Source: Thiocapsa sp.
GTDB taxonomy: Bacteria; Pseudomonadota; Gammaproteobacteria; Chromatiales; Chromatiaceae
Direction of reading: 5' to 3'
DNA: 64,000 nucleotides
NCBI RefSeq assembly: GCF_022340925.1
Contig: NZ_JAJDNA010000005.1
Location: 38,156 to 102,155, forward strand
The notes under the pieces were generated by a model. That model was not told the origin of the DNA. It saw nothing but the letters and a program-made list of their open reading frames with translations, and did not search any database. How positions within the stretch are numbered: position 1 is the first letter of the stretch; the number at the start of each line of letters is the position of its first letter. The position numbers and the translations under genes are program-made. Positions 39,664 to 48,791 of this stretch are shown here, piece after piece.

Positions 39664-41483
39664 TGCTGCGGCCCGCGTCGACACGCTGGTTCGAGGTCCT
39701 ATGCCCGCGTGGCGAGAGCGTGCGCACGGTCACCGAGCTCGCACGCACCGGCGCGGTCGAGATCGAGCTGCGCGACGAGACTCCGGCGGACTTCCCGGTC
39801 CAACACCTCTGCGAAGGACTCGGCGTCTACGCGACCCTCGGGTCGCGTTACGGTCGCTATTGGGAGCGCGGGCGACTCCGACGTCAGGTCCTGGTCGAGG
39901 CGCCGGAGGCGGTGCTGGAGCGCGCGCTCGCCCGCATCGAGGCATGGCGGCGCGAGGCGGATCCCTTGATCGACATCCTTCAATCCTGCGAGGAGGAAGC
40001 GGTCCGCCTCAAGTGGCTGGCACAGGTGATCGGAAAGATTGTCGATCGTGACCTTGATTTCGCAGCCGTCGCGCGCAGTGGGCCGGTGCTGGGAACCTTC
40101 TGCGTCGTCCTGCCGAAGGACGCCGATCCGCACCTGCCGGATTGGGTCATCCAGCGCCCGATCCCGTGGGGGGATGAATTCTGCGCCATGATCCTGGGTC
40201 CGCTCGATCGGCTCGACGCGGTCAAGCATCAGGTGCAGTTGGTCAAGGGGCGCATCATCGAGCGACCGCCCTGGCTGCGAGGCGACGCACGCGAGGCACT
40301 GGCGCGAATCGGCGCGCGCCGCGAGTTCCTCGCGACCCGCATCGTCTATCTCAACGCCGAGCTCGATACCCTGTTCGACGAGCTCGACCTCGGCGATGCG
40401 CTCGGGGAGGTCGCCGGACTGGCCTGGTTCGCCGACCATGTTGGCGGCCTGGAGCGCGCCGGCGAGCACCTGGTTTGGATCACGGGCTGGACCGATGACC
40501 TGTCCGGCAACGGGCTCCGGGCCGCCCTGGAGGCCGCCCGCACGCGCGCCCTGCTGCGTCTGACCAAGCCACCGGCGGGGAAACGTCCGCCGCAGATCCT
40601 CGACAACCCGCCTTGGATGCGGCCGTTCGAGCTCTTTGCGCGAGCCTTTGGTGTCCCCGACTCCGACGAGGCGGACCCGACCCCGGTCCTGCTCGTCGTC
40701 GTGCCCTTACTGTTCGGGTACATGTTCGGCGATCTCGGTCAAGGCGGGGTGCTGCTCGGCGTCGGCCTTGGGTTGAAGCGCCGCTGGGCCGAGGCTCGGC
40801 TGCTGGTCCTGGGTGGTGTCTCGGCGATGTTCTTCGGGGTGTTGTTCGGGAGCCTGTTCGGGCGCGAAGACATCATCCCGGCACTCTGGCTGCATCCGCT
40901 GCATGATCCCATCACCCTGCTCGCGGTCCCATTGATCTTCGCCATCGCTCTGCTGAGTCTCGGTCATCTGTTGTCGGGCCTGAGCGCGCTTTGGCGCGGC
41001 GAGCTCGGGCACTGGCTGATGAGGGACCTTGGCTTCCTCGTGCTCTACCTCGGGCTGATCGCGATGGTGTTCCGACCCGCGCTCGGGTGGGTGGCCCTGC
41101 TGGGGTTGGCCTGGTATGCGGTCGGCGCCTTCATGGTCCATCGCGCGTTGATCGGTGCACTCGCCGCGATCGGCCACCTGCTGGAGTCCGTGATGCAGAT
41201 CCTGGTCAACACACTCTCGTTCGCGCGGGTCGGGGCGTTCGCGCTGGCTCATTCCAGCCTCTCGGTCGCGGTGGTCACAATGGCGGATGCAGCGCCGCTC
41301 TGGGCCGGGATCCTCATCATGTTCCTGGGCAACCTGTTGATCATTGCTCTGGAGGGTCTGGTGGTTTCGATCCAGACCACGCGGCTCGTGCTGTTCGAGT
41401 TCTTCAATCGTTTCCTGCGCGGGACGGGCCGGGTCTTCCGGCCGTTGCCGGCGCCACCGGCGGTGGTGCAGGAGGCTGTTTGA
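39660..41483 (+). CDS. ntpI: V-type ATPase membrane subunit I (a-type), operon 2
   Basis: This 607-residue protein has a soluble N-terminal half and a C-terminal membrane half starting near 340 (LLFGYMFGDLGQGGVLLGVG). The channel Arg is in VNTLSFARVGAFALAHSSLS, and the end is ALEGLVVSIQTTRLVLFEFFNRFL. Overlap of 4 bp with the C-like gene. A 309-bp gap then precedes K, as in operon 1. All expected membrane features are present. Confidence 0.94.
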   Translation: MMLRPASTRWFEVLCPRGESVRTVTELARTGAVEIELRDETPADFPVQHLCEGLGVYATLGSRYGRYWERGRLRRQVLVEAPEAVLERALARIEAWRREADPLIDILQSCEEEAVRLKWLAQVIGKIVDRDLDFAAVARSGPVLGTFCVVLPKDADPHLPDWVIQRPIPWGDEFCAMILGPLDRLDAVKHQVQLVKGRIIERPPWLRGDAREALARIGARREFLATRIVYLNAELDTLFDELDLGDALGEVAGLAWFADHVGGLERAGEHLVWITGWTDDLSGNGLRAALEAARTRALLRLTKPPAGKRPPQILDNPPWMRPFELFARAFGVPDSDEADPTPVLLVVVPLLFGYMFGDLGQGGVLLGVGLGLKRRWAEARLLVLGGVSAMFFGVLFGSLFGREDIIPALWLHPLHDPITLLAVPLIFAIALLSLGHLLSGLSALWRGELGHWLMRDLGFLVLYLGLIAMVFRPALGWVALLGLAWYAVGAFMVHRALIGALAAIGHLLESVMQILVNTLSFARVGAFALAHSSLSVAVVTMADAAPLWAGILIMFLGNLLIIALEGLVVSIQTTRLVLFEFFNRFLRGTGRVFRPLPAPPAVVQEAV

Positions 41484-41792
41484 GACGCGGCGGTGGCGCT
41501 GAGCAGTCGGGCCGAGAGGAAAGCACAGAAGGCGCAGGGATATCTGGCATCTCGGCTCCACCGGGGCCGCCGGCTTCCCGGTCCCGGCCTGGTGCCGCGC
41601 AGATTTCGTAGAATGCGCTTGACCGGGCCGCTTGCGGCGTCTCTTGATCCGGGGTCCCGGAGCTGGCGGTGTCTGGCGGGCGGACGCGAGGACCCGCGAT
41701 CGGACGGCGGCTCGGTAGTTGACGGGCCGCGGATGTGGCGGGGTCGCTCCAGCGGCGGACGCCGGAACGATAATCGGATTCGGAGTGGAGTT
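41484..41792 (+). other. 309-bp gap between V-ATPase I and K genes (operon 2)
   Basis: No supported gene in an otherwise fully overlapping operon. A GATAAT hexamer at 41769-41774, 19 nt before the K start, could be a -10 element, and TTGACG occurs at 41719-41724, but spacing between them is wrong for a standard pair. GGAGTGGAG gives K a strong RBS. Confidence 0.4.
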
Positions 41793-42149
41793 ATGAACCG
41801 GCAAGTCCTGCTCGTCGGCTTGATGGTCCTGGGTGTCGCGGTCCTCGTCGGCCTGTCCGGTCTGCTGTTCTGGCAGCCGGGCGCGATTGCATCGGAGGTC
41901 TTGGCGCTGGAGGTCGCGGCGGCAGATCCGGATGTCCTGCGCTGGGGTTATCTGGCGGCGGCGCTGGTGACGGCGGTGGGTTCGCTCGCGGCGGCCTATG
42001 CCGTCGCGACCGTCGGGACCGCCGCAGTCGGTGCGCTGGCAGAGAAACCCGAGCTGTTCGGGCGGGTGGTCATCCTGGTGGGGCTCGCCGAGGGCATCGC
42101 GATCTATGGCGTGATCATCTCGGTGCTGATCCTCAACCGGCTTGGCTGA
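41793..42149 (+). CDS. ntpK: V-type ATPase proteolipid (c-ring) subunit K, operon 2
   Basis: This 118-residue hydrophobic protein has three predicted helices: a signal-like first helix, then a hairpin. The ion-carrying Glu is in GLAEGIAIYGVIISVLILN, after AEKPELFGR. Compared with the operon 1 K protein the final hairpin is very similar, but one helix is absent. If the first helix is cleaved, the ring would be built from two-helix units. Strong RBS. Confidence 0.88.
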   Translation: MNRQVLLVGLMVLGVAVLVGLSGLLFWQPGAIASEVLALEVAAADPDVLRWGYLAAALVTAVGSLAAAYAVATVGTAAVGALAEKPELFGRVVILVGLAEGIAIYGVIISVLILNRLG

Positions 42150-42162
42150 GGTTTCGAGGCCC

Positions 42163-42459
42163 ATGTCGGTCTGTGCCTTTCTCGGCGATGAGGTCAGTGG
42201 TCTCGGCTTTCGGCTCGCCGGCGCGGAGGTCCATCAGCCGCGAGCGCATGAGGTTCGGGAGCTCTTCGCGCGCCTGTGCGGCGAGGTACAGCTCATCATC
42301 CTGACGGCGGAGGTCGCAGCGGCCTTGCCGCAGGATCTACTCCAGCGCGTCGAGACGGAGCGGTGGCCCCTGGTCCTGGTGATTCCGGATGTCCGCAACC
42401 GCGTTGTCCCTCCGGACCTCGTCGCCGTCGTGCGCCGCCACCTGGGGATGGCCGAATGA
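42163..42459 (+). CDS. V-type ATPase subunit F, operon 2
   Basis: This 98-residue alpha/beta protein (MSVCAFLGDEVSGLGFRLAG, LIILTAEVAAALP, PLVLVIPDVRN) is typical in size for F, which binds shaft subunit D. ATG at 42163 with GAGG upstream was preferred to the TTG that overlaps the K stop. Its stop overlaps the E start by 4 bp (ATGA). Confidence 0.85.
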   Translation: MSVCAFLGDEVSGLGFRLAGAEVHQPRAHEVRELFARLCGEVQLIILTAEVAAALPQDLLQRVETERWPLVLVIPDVRNRVVPPDLVAVVRRHLGMAE

Positions 42460-43085
42460 AGCTCGACGAACGCGAGCGCAGGCTCCTCGATCTGATCGAG
42501 GAGTACGGGGAGTCAGAGTGCCGCGCGTTGCTGGGCAGAGCCCGCTCGGAGGCCGCCACGCTCACCGCAGCGGCGTACCGCCGCGCGCGGACCGAGCTCC
42601 ACCAACGCGTGCTCGCGGAGCGCGCCAATGCGCGCGCCCGGCTCCATGCGGCGCGCGCCGAGCACGAGACCCGTTCACGCGCGACCGGGGACCGGGCCAA
42701 TACGCGCCTGCTGGAGCTGGCCTGGCCTCAGTTGAGAGAGACCCTGGCCGCCCGCTGGACGGATCCGGACGTCCGCCGCACTTGGGCGGGACACTATCTC
42801 GAGCAGGCGCGGCACCTGCTTCCTCGCGGTCTCTGGACGGTGCGCCATCCGCCCGACTGGCCCGCCTCGGAGTGGGCGCCGTTGGCCGCGGGTCTGACCA
42901 AGTTCCTGGGTCAGGCGCCGCATTTCGTGGCCGACGGCGGCTTGAGTGCCGGACTGATCATCGAGACCGAAGGGGCATTGCTGGACGCGACTCTCGCCGG
43001 ATTGCTGCGCGACCGCCGGCGTGTCGAGGCGCGTCTGCTGGCGCTCCTGGCACGGCGCCCGGACAGCGAGGGGGCTCGACCGTGA
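42456..43085 (+). CDS. V-type ATPase peripheral stalk subunit E, operon 2
   Basis: This 209-residue protein has a strongly charged N-terminal coiled coil (about 1-90) and a C-terminal globular part with GGLSAGLIIETEGALLDATLAG, matching the E-subunit head. It overlaps F (ATGA) and A (GTGA). Order F-E-A is the same as in operon 1. Confidence 0.85.
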   Translation: MKLDERERRLLDLIEEYGESECRALLGRARSEAATLTAAAYRRARTELHQRVLAERANARARLHAARAEHETRSRATGDRANTRLLELAWPQLRETLAARWTDPDVRRTWAGHYLEQARHLLPRGLWTVRHPPDWPASEWAPLAAGLTKFLGQAPHFVADGGLSAGLIIETEGALLDATLAGLLRDRRRVEARLLALLARRPDSEGARP

Positions 43086-44872
43086 GCACGGCCGCAACCA
43101 TCTGGATCAGCGGGCCGGTGCTGCGCGCGCGCCCGGACGGCCCGTTCCGCCTGCGTGAGGCGGTCACGGTTGGCGAGCAATCCCTGCTCGGCGAGGTGAT
43201 CCGGATCGCCCGCGACGAGATTACGGTCCAGCTCTACGAGGATACCAGCGGCCTGCGCCCCGGCGTGCAGGTCACGGGGTCGGACCAGCTGCTGTCGATC
43301 CGTCTCGGTCCGGCGATCCTGTCCCGGATCTTCGACGGTCTGCTGCGACCCGTGGGAGATCCAAGCGATCCGTACGTCAAACCGGGCATGCAGGTGCAGG
43401 CCCCCCAGCGACTCTGGTTCACGCCGAGCGTGCGGGTCGGCGAGCTGCTCAACCCAGGGGTGGCGATCGGTGAGATCGCAAGCGGCGCGGGCATCCCCCA
43501 GCGCTGTCTGGTCCCGCCCGACCTGCCCGGCGGCCGGGTCAGCGCGATCGCCGAGGCGGGCGAGTATTCGGACGACCAGGCCATCTGTTGGCTCGAGGCC
43601 CCAGACGGGAGGCGCCTGACGGTCGCCATGACCCACGGCTGGCCGGTGCGGGTGCCGCGTCCGGTGCAGGCGCGCCTCGCATCGGACGAGCCCATGCTCA
43701 CCGGCCAGCGCATCATCGACTGCCTGTTCCCGGTCGCGCGCGGCGGCACGGGCGCCATCCCGGGCGGTTTCGGTACCGGCAAGACCGTCTTGCTGGAGAC
43801 CGTGGCGAAGTGGTGCAACGCCGATGTCATCGTCTATGTCGGCTGCGGGGAGCGGGGCAACGAGCTGGCGGGATTGCTGGCAGAGCTCACCGAGCTGGAG
43901 GACCCGCGCAGCGGACGGCCCCTGCTCGAACGCACGGTCGTGATTGCCAATACCTCGAACATGCCGGTGTCAGCGCGCGAGGCAAGCATCTATACCGGCA
44001 TCACCGTGGCAGAGTATTTCCGTGACCAGGGGATGAACGTGACCCTGATGGCTGACTCGACCAGCCGCTGGGCCGAGGCCCTTCGCGAGGTCTCCGGGCG
44101 GCTCGGCGAGCTGCCCGGCGAGGCGGGTTATCCGGCGTATCTCAGCAGTCGGCTGGCGGACTTCTACGAACGTGCGGCGCGTGTCCGCACCCTGGGCGGC
44201 GAGATCGGGTCGGTGACCCTCCTCGGTGCCGTCAGTCCGCCTTCGGGCGACTTCTCGGAACCCGTGACGACCCATACGAAGCGTTATGTGGGCTCACTCT
44301 GGGGGCTCGACGTCCGGCGCGCCCAGGCGCGCTTCTACCCGGCGATCCACCCGCTGCAGTCCTACAGTTTGGCGGCCGACAGCCTGGTGCGCTGGTGGCA
44401 CGCCATAGGCTGCACGCGCTGGCAGGAGCTGCGCCGGCGTTTCCTGACGCTGCTCGAGGAGGAGGCCCGTCTGGAGCGGATGGCGCGCATCATCGGGCGG
44501 GATGCGATGCCGGCGCGTCAGCGTCTGGTGCTGCTGTGCGCCCAGCTGATCAACCAGTGCTTCCTGCGCCAGTCGGCCTTCTCGACCAACGATCGCTATG
44601 CCACGCCGTCGCGTCAGGCGGTCATGATGCGCCTCATCGGCAGCTTCATCGAGGGCGCGGAGCGGCTGCTGGAGGTCGGTGTGCCGCCCGAGGCGATCCG
44701 TGACCAGGCGATCTTTCGACACCTGATGCGGATGGGCGAGGAGATCCCTGAGGGCGATTGGGAGGCCTTCTCTGCCCTCGATCAGGAATTGACCGCCACG
44801 CTGCGTCGGCTGATCAACCAATCCCGGGCCGGGAGCGCGGAGGATGCCGGCGCGAGTGAAGTCAGCACATGA
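43082..44872 (+). CDS. ntpA: V-type ATPase catalytic subunit A, operon 2
   Basis: This 596-residue catalytic subunit has Walker [14 protein letters not shown], then [17 protein letters not shown] and [21 protein letters not shown]. The start is GTG at 43082, overlapping the E stop. It is clearly homologous to the operon 1 A subunit but differs at many positions, including the P-loop (GGFGTGKT versus GPFGAGKT). The two operons therefore look like different lineages or an old duplication rather than a recent copy. Confidence 0.95.
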   Translation: MSTAATIWISGPVLRARPDGPFRLREAVTVGEQSLLGEVIRIARDEITVQLYEDTSGLRPGVQVTGSDQLLSIRLGPAILSRIFDGLLRPVGDPSDPYVKPGMQVQAPQRLWFTPSVRVGELLNPGVAIGEIASGAGIPQRCLVPPDLPGGRVSAIAEAGEYSDDQAICWLEAPDGRRLTVAMTHGWPVRVPRPVQARLASDEPMLTGQRIIDCLFPVARGGTGAIPGGFGTGKTVLLETVAKWCNADVIVYVGCGERGNELAGLLAELTELEDPRSGRPLLERTVVIANTSNMPVSAREASIYTGITVAEYFRDQGMNVTLMADSTSRWAEALREVSGRLGELPGEAGYPAYLSSRLADFYERAARVRTLGGEIGSVTLLGAVSPPSGDFSEPVTTHTKRYVGSLWGLDVRRAQARFYPAIHPLQSYSLAADSLVRWWHAIGCTRWQELRRRFLTLLEEEARLERMARIIGRDAMPARQRLVLLCAQLINQCFLRQSAFSTNDRYATPSRQAVMMRLIGSFIEGAERLLEVGVPPEAIRDQAIFRHLMRMGEEIPEGDWEAFSALDQELTATLRRLINQSRAGSAEDAGASEVST

Positions 44873-46284
44873 CATACGCCAGACTCGTTGGGGAAGAGAT
44901 TGCCAACCGTGCCGAGGGGCCATTGCTGTTCTTGAGCCGCAGCCTGGACGTCGGTCTGAACGAGGCGGTTGAGGTGGAGGGAAGCGACGGTTCGGTGCGG
45001 CTGGGGCGCATCGCCGCCTTGGATCAGCACTCGATCACGGTCGAGATGCTGGACGACACGGCCGGACTCGCCCTCGCGGGCACCCGCGTCCGCTTCTTCG
45101 GCGAGCCGTTGCGTTTCCAGGTCGGGCCGGGCCTCCTCGGGCGCGTCTTCAACGGGATCGGCAGACCGATCGATGGCGGGCCTCCGCTTGCCGCCGAGCA
45201 GGCATACCGGGTCGATGGTCTGCCGATCAAGCCCTCGGCCCGAGAGGCGCCGAGCGAGTTCCTCGAGACCGGCTTCACCGCGATCGATCTGATGAACAGC
45301 CTGGTGCGGGGGCAGAAGCTGCCGCTCTTTTCGGGCGGGGGGCTGCCCCACGACCGCATCGCGGTCGACATCGCCTGCAACGCACGACTGCCCGGCAAGC
45401 CCGAGGAGACGGAGGAGTTCGCGATCGTCTTCGCCGGCATCGGTATCCCTCACGACAGCGCCGAGTTCTTCCGCGAGGAGTTGGAGAAGAGCGCGGCGCT
45501 GGCGCGCACGGTCCTCTTTCTCAACCTCGCAAGTGATTCAAGTGCGCAACGCCTGCTGGCGCCGCGCTTCGCCTTGACCGCCGCGGAGTATCTCGCCTTC
45601 GTCGAGGGCAAGCATGTCCTGGTGATCCTGACCGACCTCACCAACTACTGCGAGGCGCTTCGGGAGGTCTCGGCGAGTCGCGGCGAGGTGCCGAGCCGGA
45701 AGGGCTATCCGGGCTATATGTACTCGGATCTGGCCACCATCTATGAGCGTGCCGGGCGGATCCGCGGGCTGGCCGGATCGGTGACGCAGGTCCCCATCCT
45801 GACTATGCCCAACGACGACATCACGCACCCGATCCCGGATCTCACGGGCTACATCACCGAGGGGCAGGTTGTGCTCGATCGGGACCTGCACCGCCGCGAC
45901 CTCTATCCGCCGATCCGGGTGCTCCCGAGCCTGTCGCGTCTGATGAAGGACGGGATCGGCAAAGGCCGAACGCACGCCGACCACCCGGCGCTCGCCGCCC
46001 AACTCTATGCCTCCTACAGTCAGGCGCAGCAGACGCGGGTGCTCGCGAGCGTCGTCGGCGAGGACGGCCTGTCCGAGGACGACCGCAAGCTGCTGGTCTT
46101 CGGCGACGAATTCGAGCAGCGTGTGATCCACCAGGGTGTGGAGGCACGCACGCTCGAGGAGAGCATGGCCGCGGGCTGGGCGGTCCTGCGCGGGTTGCCG
46201 CGCGGTGAGCTGCACCGGCTCGATGACCGACAGATCCGCGAGCATCTGCTCGGCGAGCGCAGTCAGCGAGAGCCCCCCCGGTGA
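44869..46284 (+). CDS. ntpB: V-type ATPase subunit B, operon 2
   Basis: This 471-residue non-catalytic head subunit has [31 protein letters not shown] and [20 protein letters not shown]. It overlaps A by 4 bp (ATGA) and D by 4 bp (GTGA). Length and motifs are normal. Confidence 0.95.
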   Translation: MTYARLVGEEIANRAEGPLLFLSRSLDVGLNEAVEVEGSDGSVRLGRIAALDQHSITVEMLDDTAGLALAGTRVRFFGEPLRFQVGPGLLGRVFNGIGRPIDGGPPLAAEQAYRVDGLPIKPSAREAPSEFLETGFTAIDLMNSLVRGQKLPLFSGGGLPHDRIAVDIACNARLPGKPEETEEFAIVFAGIGIPHDSAEFFREELEKSAALARTVLFLNLASDSSAQRLLAPRFALTAAEYLAFVEGKHVLVILTDLTNYCEALREVSASRGEVPSRKGYPGYMYSDLATIYERAGRIRGLAGSVTQVPILTMPNDDITHPIPDLTGYITEGQVVLDRDLHRRDLYPPIRVLPSLSRLMKDGIGKGRTHADHPALAAQLYASYSQAQQTRVLASVVGEDGLSEDDRKLLVFGDEFEQRVIHQGVEARTLEESMAAGWAVLRGLPRGELHRLDDRQIREHLLGERSQREPPR

Positions 46285-46889
46285 GCGAGCGCGTCCCCAT
46301 CCCGACGCAAAGCGCCTTCCTGGAGCTCAAGGACGAACGCGCGAGCATGCAGGAAGGCTACCGCTTCCTGGACGAGAAGCGGCTGATCCTGGCCGCCGAG
46401 ATCCTGGCCGAGCTCGGTCGTTACGAGCAGGAGCTCGCCCTGTTCGGTGACGCGTACCGCGAGGCCGGGAACGCGCTCGAAGCTGCCGTCGCGCGCCAGG
46501 GTCTGGAGGGCCTGTCCGTCTATCCCCCGACCCCCGCGATGGAGACCGGGCTGGAGCTCACCCCGCGCCGCGTGCTGGGGGTCATCCTCTACGACCTGTT
46601 GGGGCCGCAGACGCAGCCGCGGGAGGCGCCCGCAAGCGTCGCCGCGAGTCCGGAGGCGGAGGCCTGTCGCAGGGCCTTTCAGGCACTGATCCCGCTCGCG
46701 GCCCGTCTCGGCGCCATGGTGGGAAACCTGCAGCGCCTGCGCGCGGATTATGCGCGGACTGCGCGTCGGGCCCGTGCCCTTGAAGACGTGCTGCTCCCCG
46801 AGATCGACGAAACCCTGCGCGGCATCGAGGCCGCCCTCGAAGAGCTCGAGCGCGAGGAGGTCGCGCGTGCACGCCAGGTGCACGCCTGA
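46281..46889 (+). CDS. ntpD: V-type ATPase rotor shaft subunit D
   Basis: This 202-residue protein has long N- and C-terminal helices around a shorter middle part, the layout of the D shaft. The N-terminal segment ([31 protein letters not shown]) and C-terminal [27 protein letters not shown] fit the family. It ends operon 2. It is the only D gene in the window, so operon 1 must borrow it or use one encoded elsewhere. Confidence 0.9.
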   Translation: MSERVPIPTQSAFLELKDERASMQEGYRFLDEKRLILAAEILAELGRYEQELALFGDAYREAGNALEAAVARQGLEGLSVYPPTPAMETGLELTPRRVLGVILYDLLGPQTQPREAPASVAASPEAEACRRAFQALIPLAARLGAMVGNLQRLRADYARTARRARALEDVLLPEIDETLRGIEAALEELEREEVARARQVHA

Positions 46890-46914
46890 GCCGAGCCGAT
46901 CGGCGGCAGGCCCG

Positions 46915-47331
46915 TCACTCGCCCTTCTTCAGCAGCTCCGCGAGTCCCTCGAAGGGGTTGTGGGTGGCCTGCTTGCTGGTCGCCCCAGGCTTGGTGCCGC
47001 GTCCGGCGGCGATGGCCGCAAGGTGCTCCTCGTATTTCTGGTGCTCGTTGTCGTGGCAATAGACGCAGAGCAGCTCCCAGTTCCTGCCGTCGGGCGGATT
47101 GTTGTCGTGGTCCATGTCCTTGTGATGGACGGTGAGCTCACGGAGATTCTCGCGCGTGAAGGTCCGCGCGCAACGTCCGCAGACCCAGGGGTAGAGCTTC
47201 AGGGCCTGCTCGCGATAGCCGGCGGCGCGCTCATCACTCGCCTTGCGTGCCTGTGCGACGACCCGGTCCAGCTTCGCGCTGTCGATGGGCTTGCCGGTCC
47301 TGGGGTGACGTGGGCCATGGGGGGAAGCCAT
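46915..47331 (-). CDS. yajD: YajD-type HNH endonuclease family protein
   Basis: This 138-residue cytoplasmic protein has an HNH fold. Zinc-type CxxC pairs are in WVCGRCARTF and LCVYCHDNEH, with catalytic-type His in LTVHHKDMDHDNN. It matches the size and motif order of E. coli YajD, whose exact role is unknown. ATG at 47331 starts the conserved part; a much longer upstream open frame is out-of-frame pseudogene sequence. Convergent with subunit D. Confidence 0.85.
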   Translation of the reverse strand: MASPHGPRHPRTGKPIDSAKLDRVVAQARKASDERAAGYREQALKLYPWVCGRCARTFTRENLRELTVHHKDMDHDNNPPDGRNWELLCVYCHDNEHQKYEEHLAAIAAGRGTKPGATSKQATHNPFEGLAELLKKGE

Positions 47332-47369
47332 AGCAGTGTCCTCGAGAAGGTTGGCGATGCGCCTCATCT

Positions 47370-48020
47370 TAATCCGTCTGGCCGCCTCCAGCATGACCCC
47401 AACAAGGAAACCCGTGGCGTGTGCCGGGTACACCGGAGGCCAGGCCGTGTCGCTGAAGAGAGCCTGACCGGTGCGCCCCTCGATCAGGGTCTTGTCGGCG
47501 ACGGCGGCGGCGAACAGCAAGAGTGCGCGGTCCGCAGAGCGACCCCGGGCGGGTCGGGGTGATGTCGGCCACGCGGACCCCCTCGATCTCGAGCCGGACG
47601 CCATGCAATGCCGCATGGGTGAGCTTGCTGCTCGGCGGTGACCCGGTCCGCCCATGCGCGCGCGGCCTCGGCGGTCGCCGGGGTATAGCCGCGGGTGAGC
47701 TCGCGGGCGCTGTTGTTGAAGGTGACGACCCGGAAGCGGTCGTCGGGCCGGAGCACCGTCTCGACCGGATAGCCCGAACGCAGACGCAGGTCGAACCGGA
47801 AGCGCTCCTGCACCTCGGTGCTGGCCGTCCAGAAGGCGAGCTTGGCCTCGTCCACGCCGCCTTCCTCCAACGGGTAGACATAGCGTCCGATGCCGTGATC
47901 GATGGCGATCGGCTGGAGATAGACGAGCCGAATGCGCGTGTCCTGCCCGGCGCGCATCGGGGCAACACGGATGTCGAAGGTGCCGGGCGGCAGGCGGCGC
48001 AGCCGACCGGTCAAGGGGCA
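47370..48020 (-). pseudogene. Decayed VIT/vWA domain protein
   Basis: Pieces of a VIT (vault/inter-alpha-trypsin) protein lie in different frames. About 48014-47640 encodes the end of a VIT domain (FDIRVAPMRAGQDTRIRLVY, GRYVYPLEEGG) and the start of a vWA region (FRVVTFNNSARELTRGYTP). A second frame (about 47630-47550) encodes HGVRLEIEGVRVADITPTRP, which in intact proteins follows the vWA domain. Most of the vWA domain, including its MIDAS loop, and the N-terminus are therefore deleted, and the frame is broken. A third-frame hydrophobic stretch near 47520-47370 may be the former C-terminus. No start codon with an RBS is visible. The gene is dead. Confidence 0.75.
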
Positions 48021-48116
48021 TGGCGCTCGCGGCTAGGGAAGCGGTGAAGAAGTCAGGGTTTTCCGTGCTGATTGGCGGCCAGGATGGCCGATCAATCAGC
48101 ATCCTAGAGGCGGTTG

Positions 48117-48599
48117 CTACTGGATGATGTCCGTGATCTTCCAGTCGGTGCCCTGCAGGGTCAGCCGTACGTGGGTCGGGGCGCGGCCGAGCTCGCCGAT
48201 CCGAACCAGGAAGCGGTTATAGGACTCGAAGAAGGCAAAGTCGATCCCCCCAATCAGGTACGGCGGCGTCTGGCCCGTGGCCTGGGTGACGGCGCTGCGC
48301 AACGTGTCTCGCACCCATGGCAAGGTGACGGCCTGATCGAGCGCGGAGTCGCCGAGACGCTCGACGTTCTGCCGCAGCCAGCTCATCACGCTGTCGGGAT
48401 CGTCCGACGGGAACAACCCGCCCACCCCAGCGGTGACGCGAGCCTTGTAGTTGGCACGGATCGCCGGCAGGTCCACCATGGTCGCGAGCTGCGCCGTGCC
48501 CTCCTGACTGATCGCCTCATCGAGACGGTAGACCGTGAAATAGGGCCAGACGCCGTAGCCGATCAGCGCGAACAGGACCAGGTAGCCGAACAGTCGCAT
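48117..48599 (-). CDS. DUF2939 family membrane-anchored protein
   Basis: This 160-residue protein has an N-terminal membrane anchor (LFGYLVLFALIGYGVWPYF) followed by YRLDEAISQEGTAQLATMVDLPAIRANYK and a small alpha/beta domain ending WKITDIIQ. These are DUF2939 hallmarks, and the domain is predicted periplasmic. Function unknown. Divergent from cca. Confidence 0.85.
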   Translation of the reverse strand: MRLFGYLVLFALIGYGVWPYFTVYRLDEAISQEGTAQLATMVDLPAIRANYKARVTAGVGGLFPSDDPDSVMSWLRQNVERLGDSALDQAVTLPWVRDTLRSAVTQATGQTPPYLIGGIDFAFFESYNRFLVRIGELGRAPTHVRLTLQGTDWKITDIIQ

Positions 48600-48634
48600 C
48601 GTCCTCGTGTCTCCTCACCGTGGCGGATCCTGGA

Positions 48635-48664
48635 TTCTAACCGCAAGCGGGCACCCGGTATAAT
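48635..48664 (+). promoter_or_regulatory. Candidate sigma-70 promoter upstream of cca
   Basis: TATAAT at 48659-48664 is a perfect -10. TTCTAA at 48635-48640 is a poor -35 with an 18-nt spacer. It lies about 120 nt before the cca start and reads away from the DUF2939 gene. Confidence 0.4.
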
Positions 48665-48791
48665 CCCATGACCACAGACGTGCCGAGAGACGCGTGCAGA
48701 CAACGATTGACCCCCCGGAGCGCCCCGCCGTCGACCCTGACGGCGGCGGGCGACACGCAGGTCTGAGCCAGCCAAGGGCGGGGCGCGCAGC

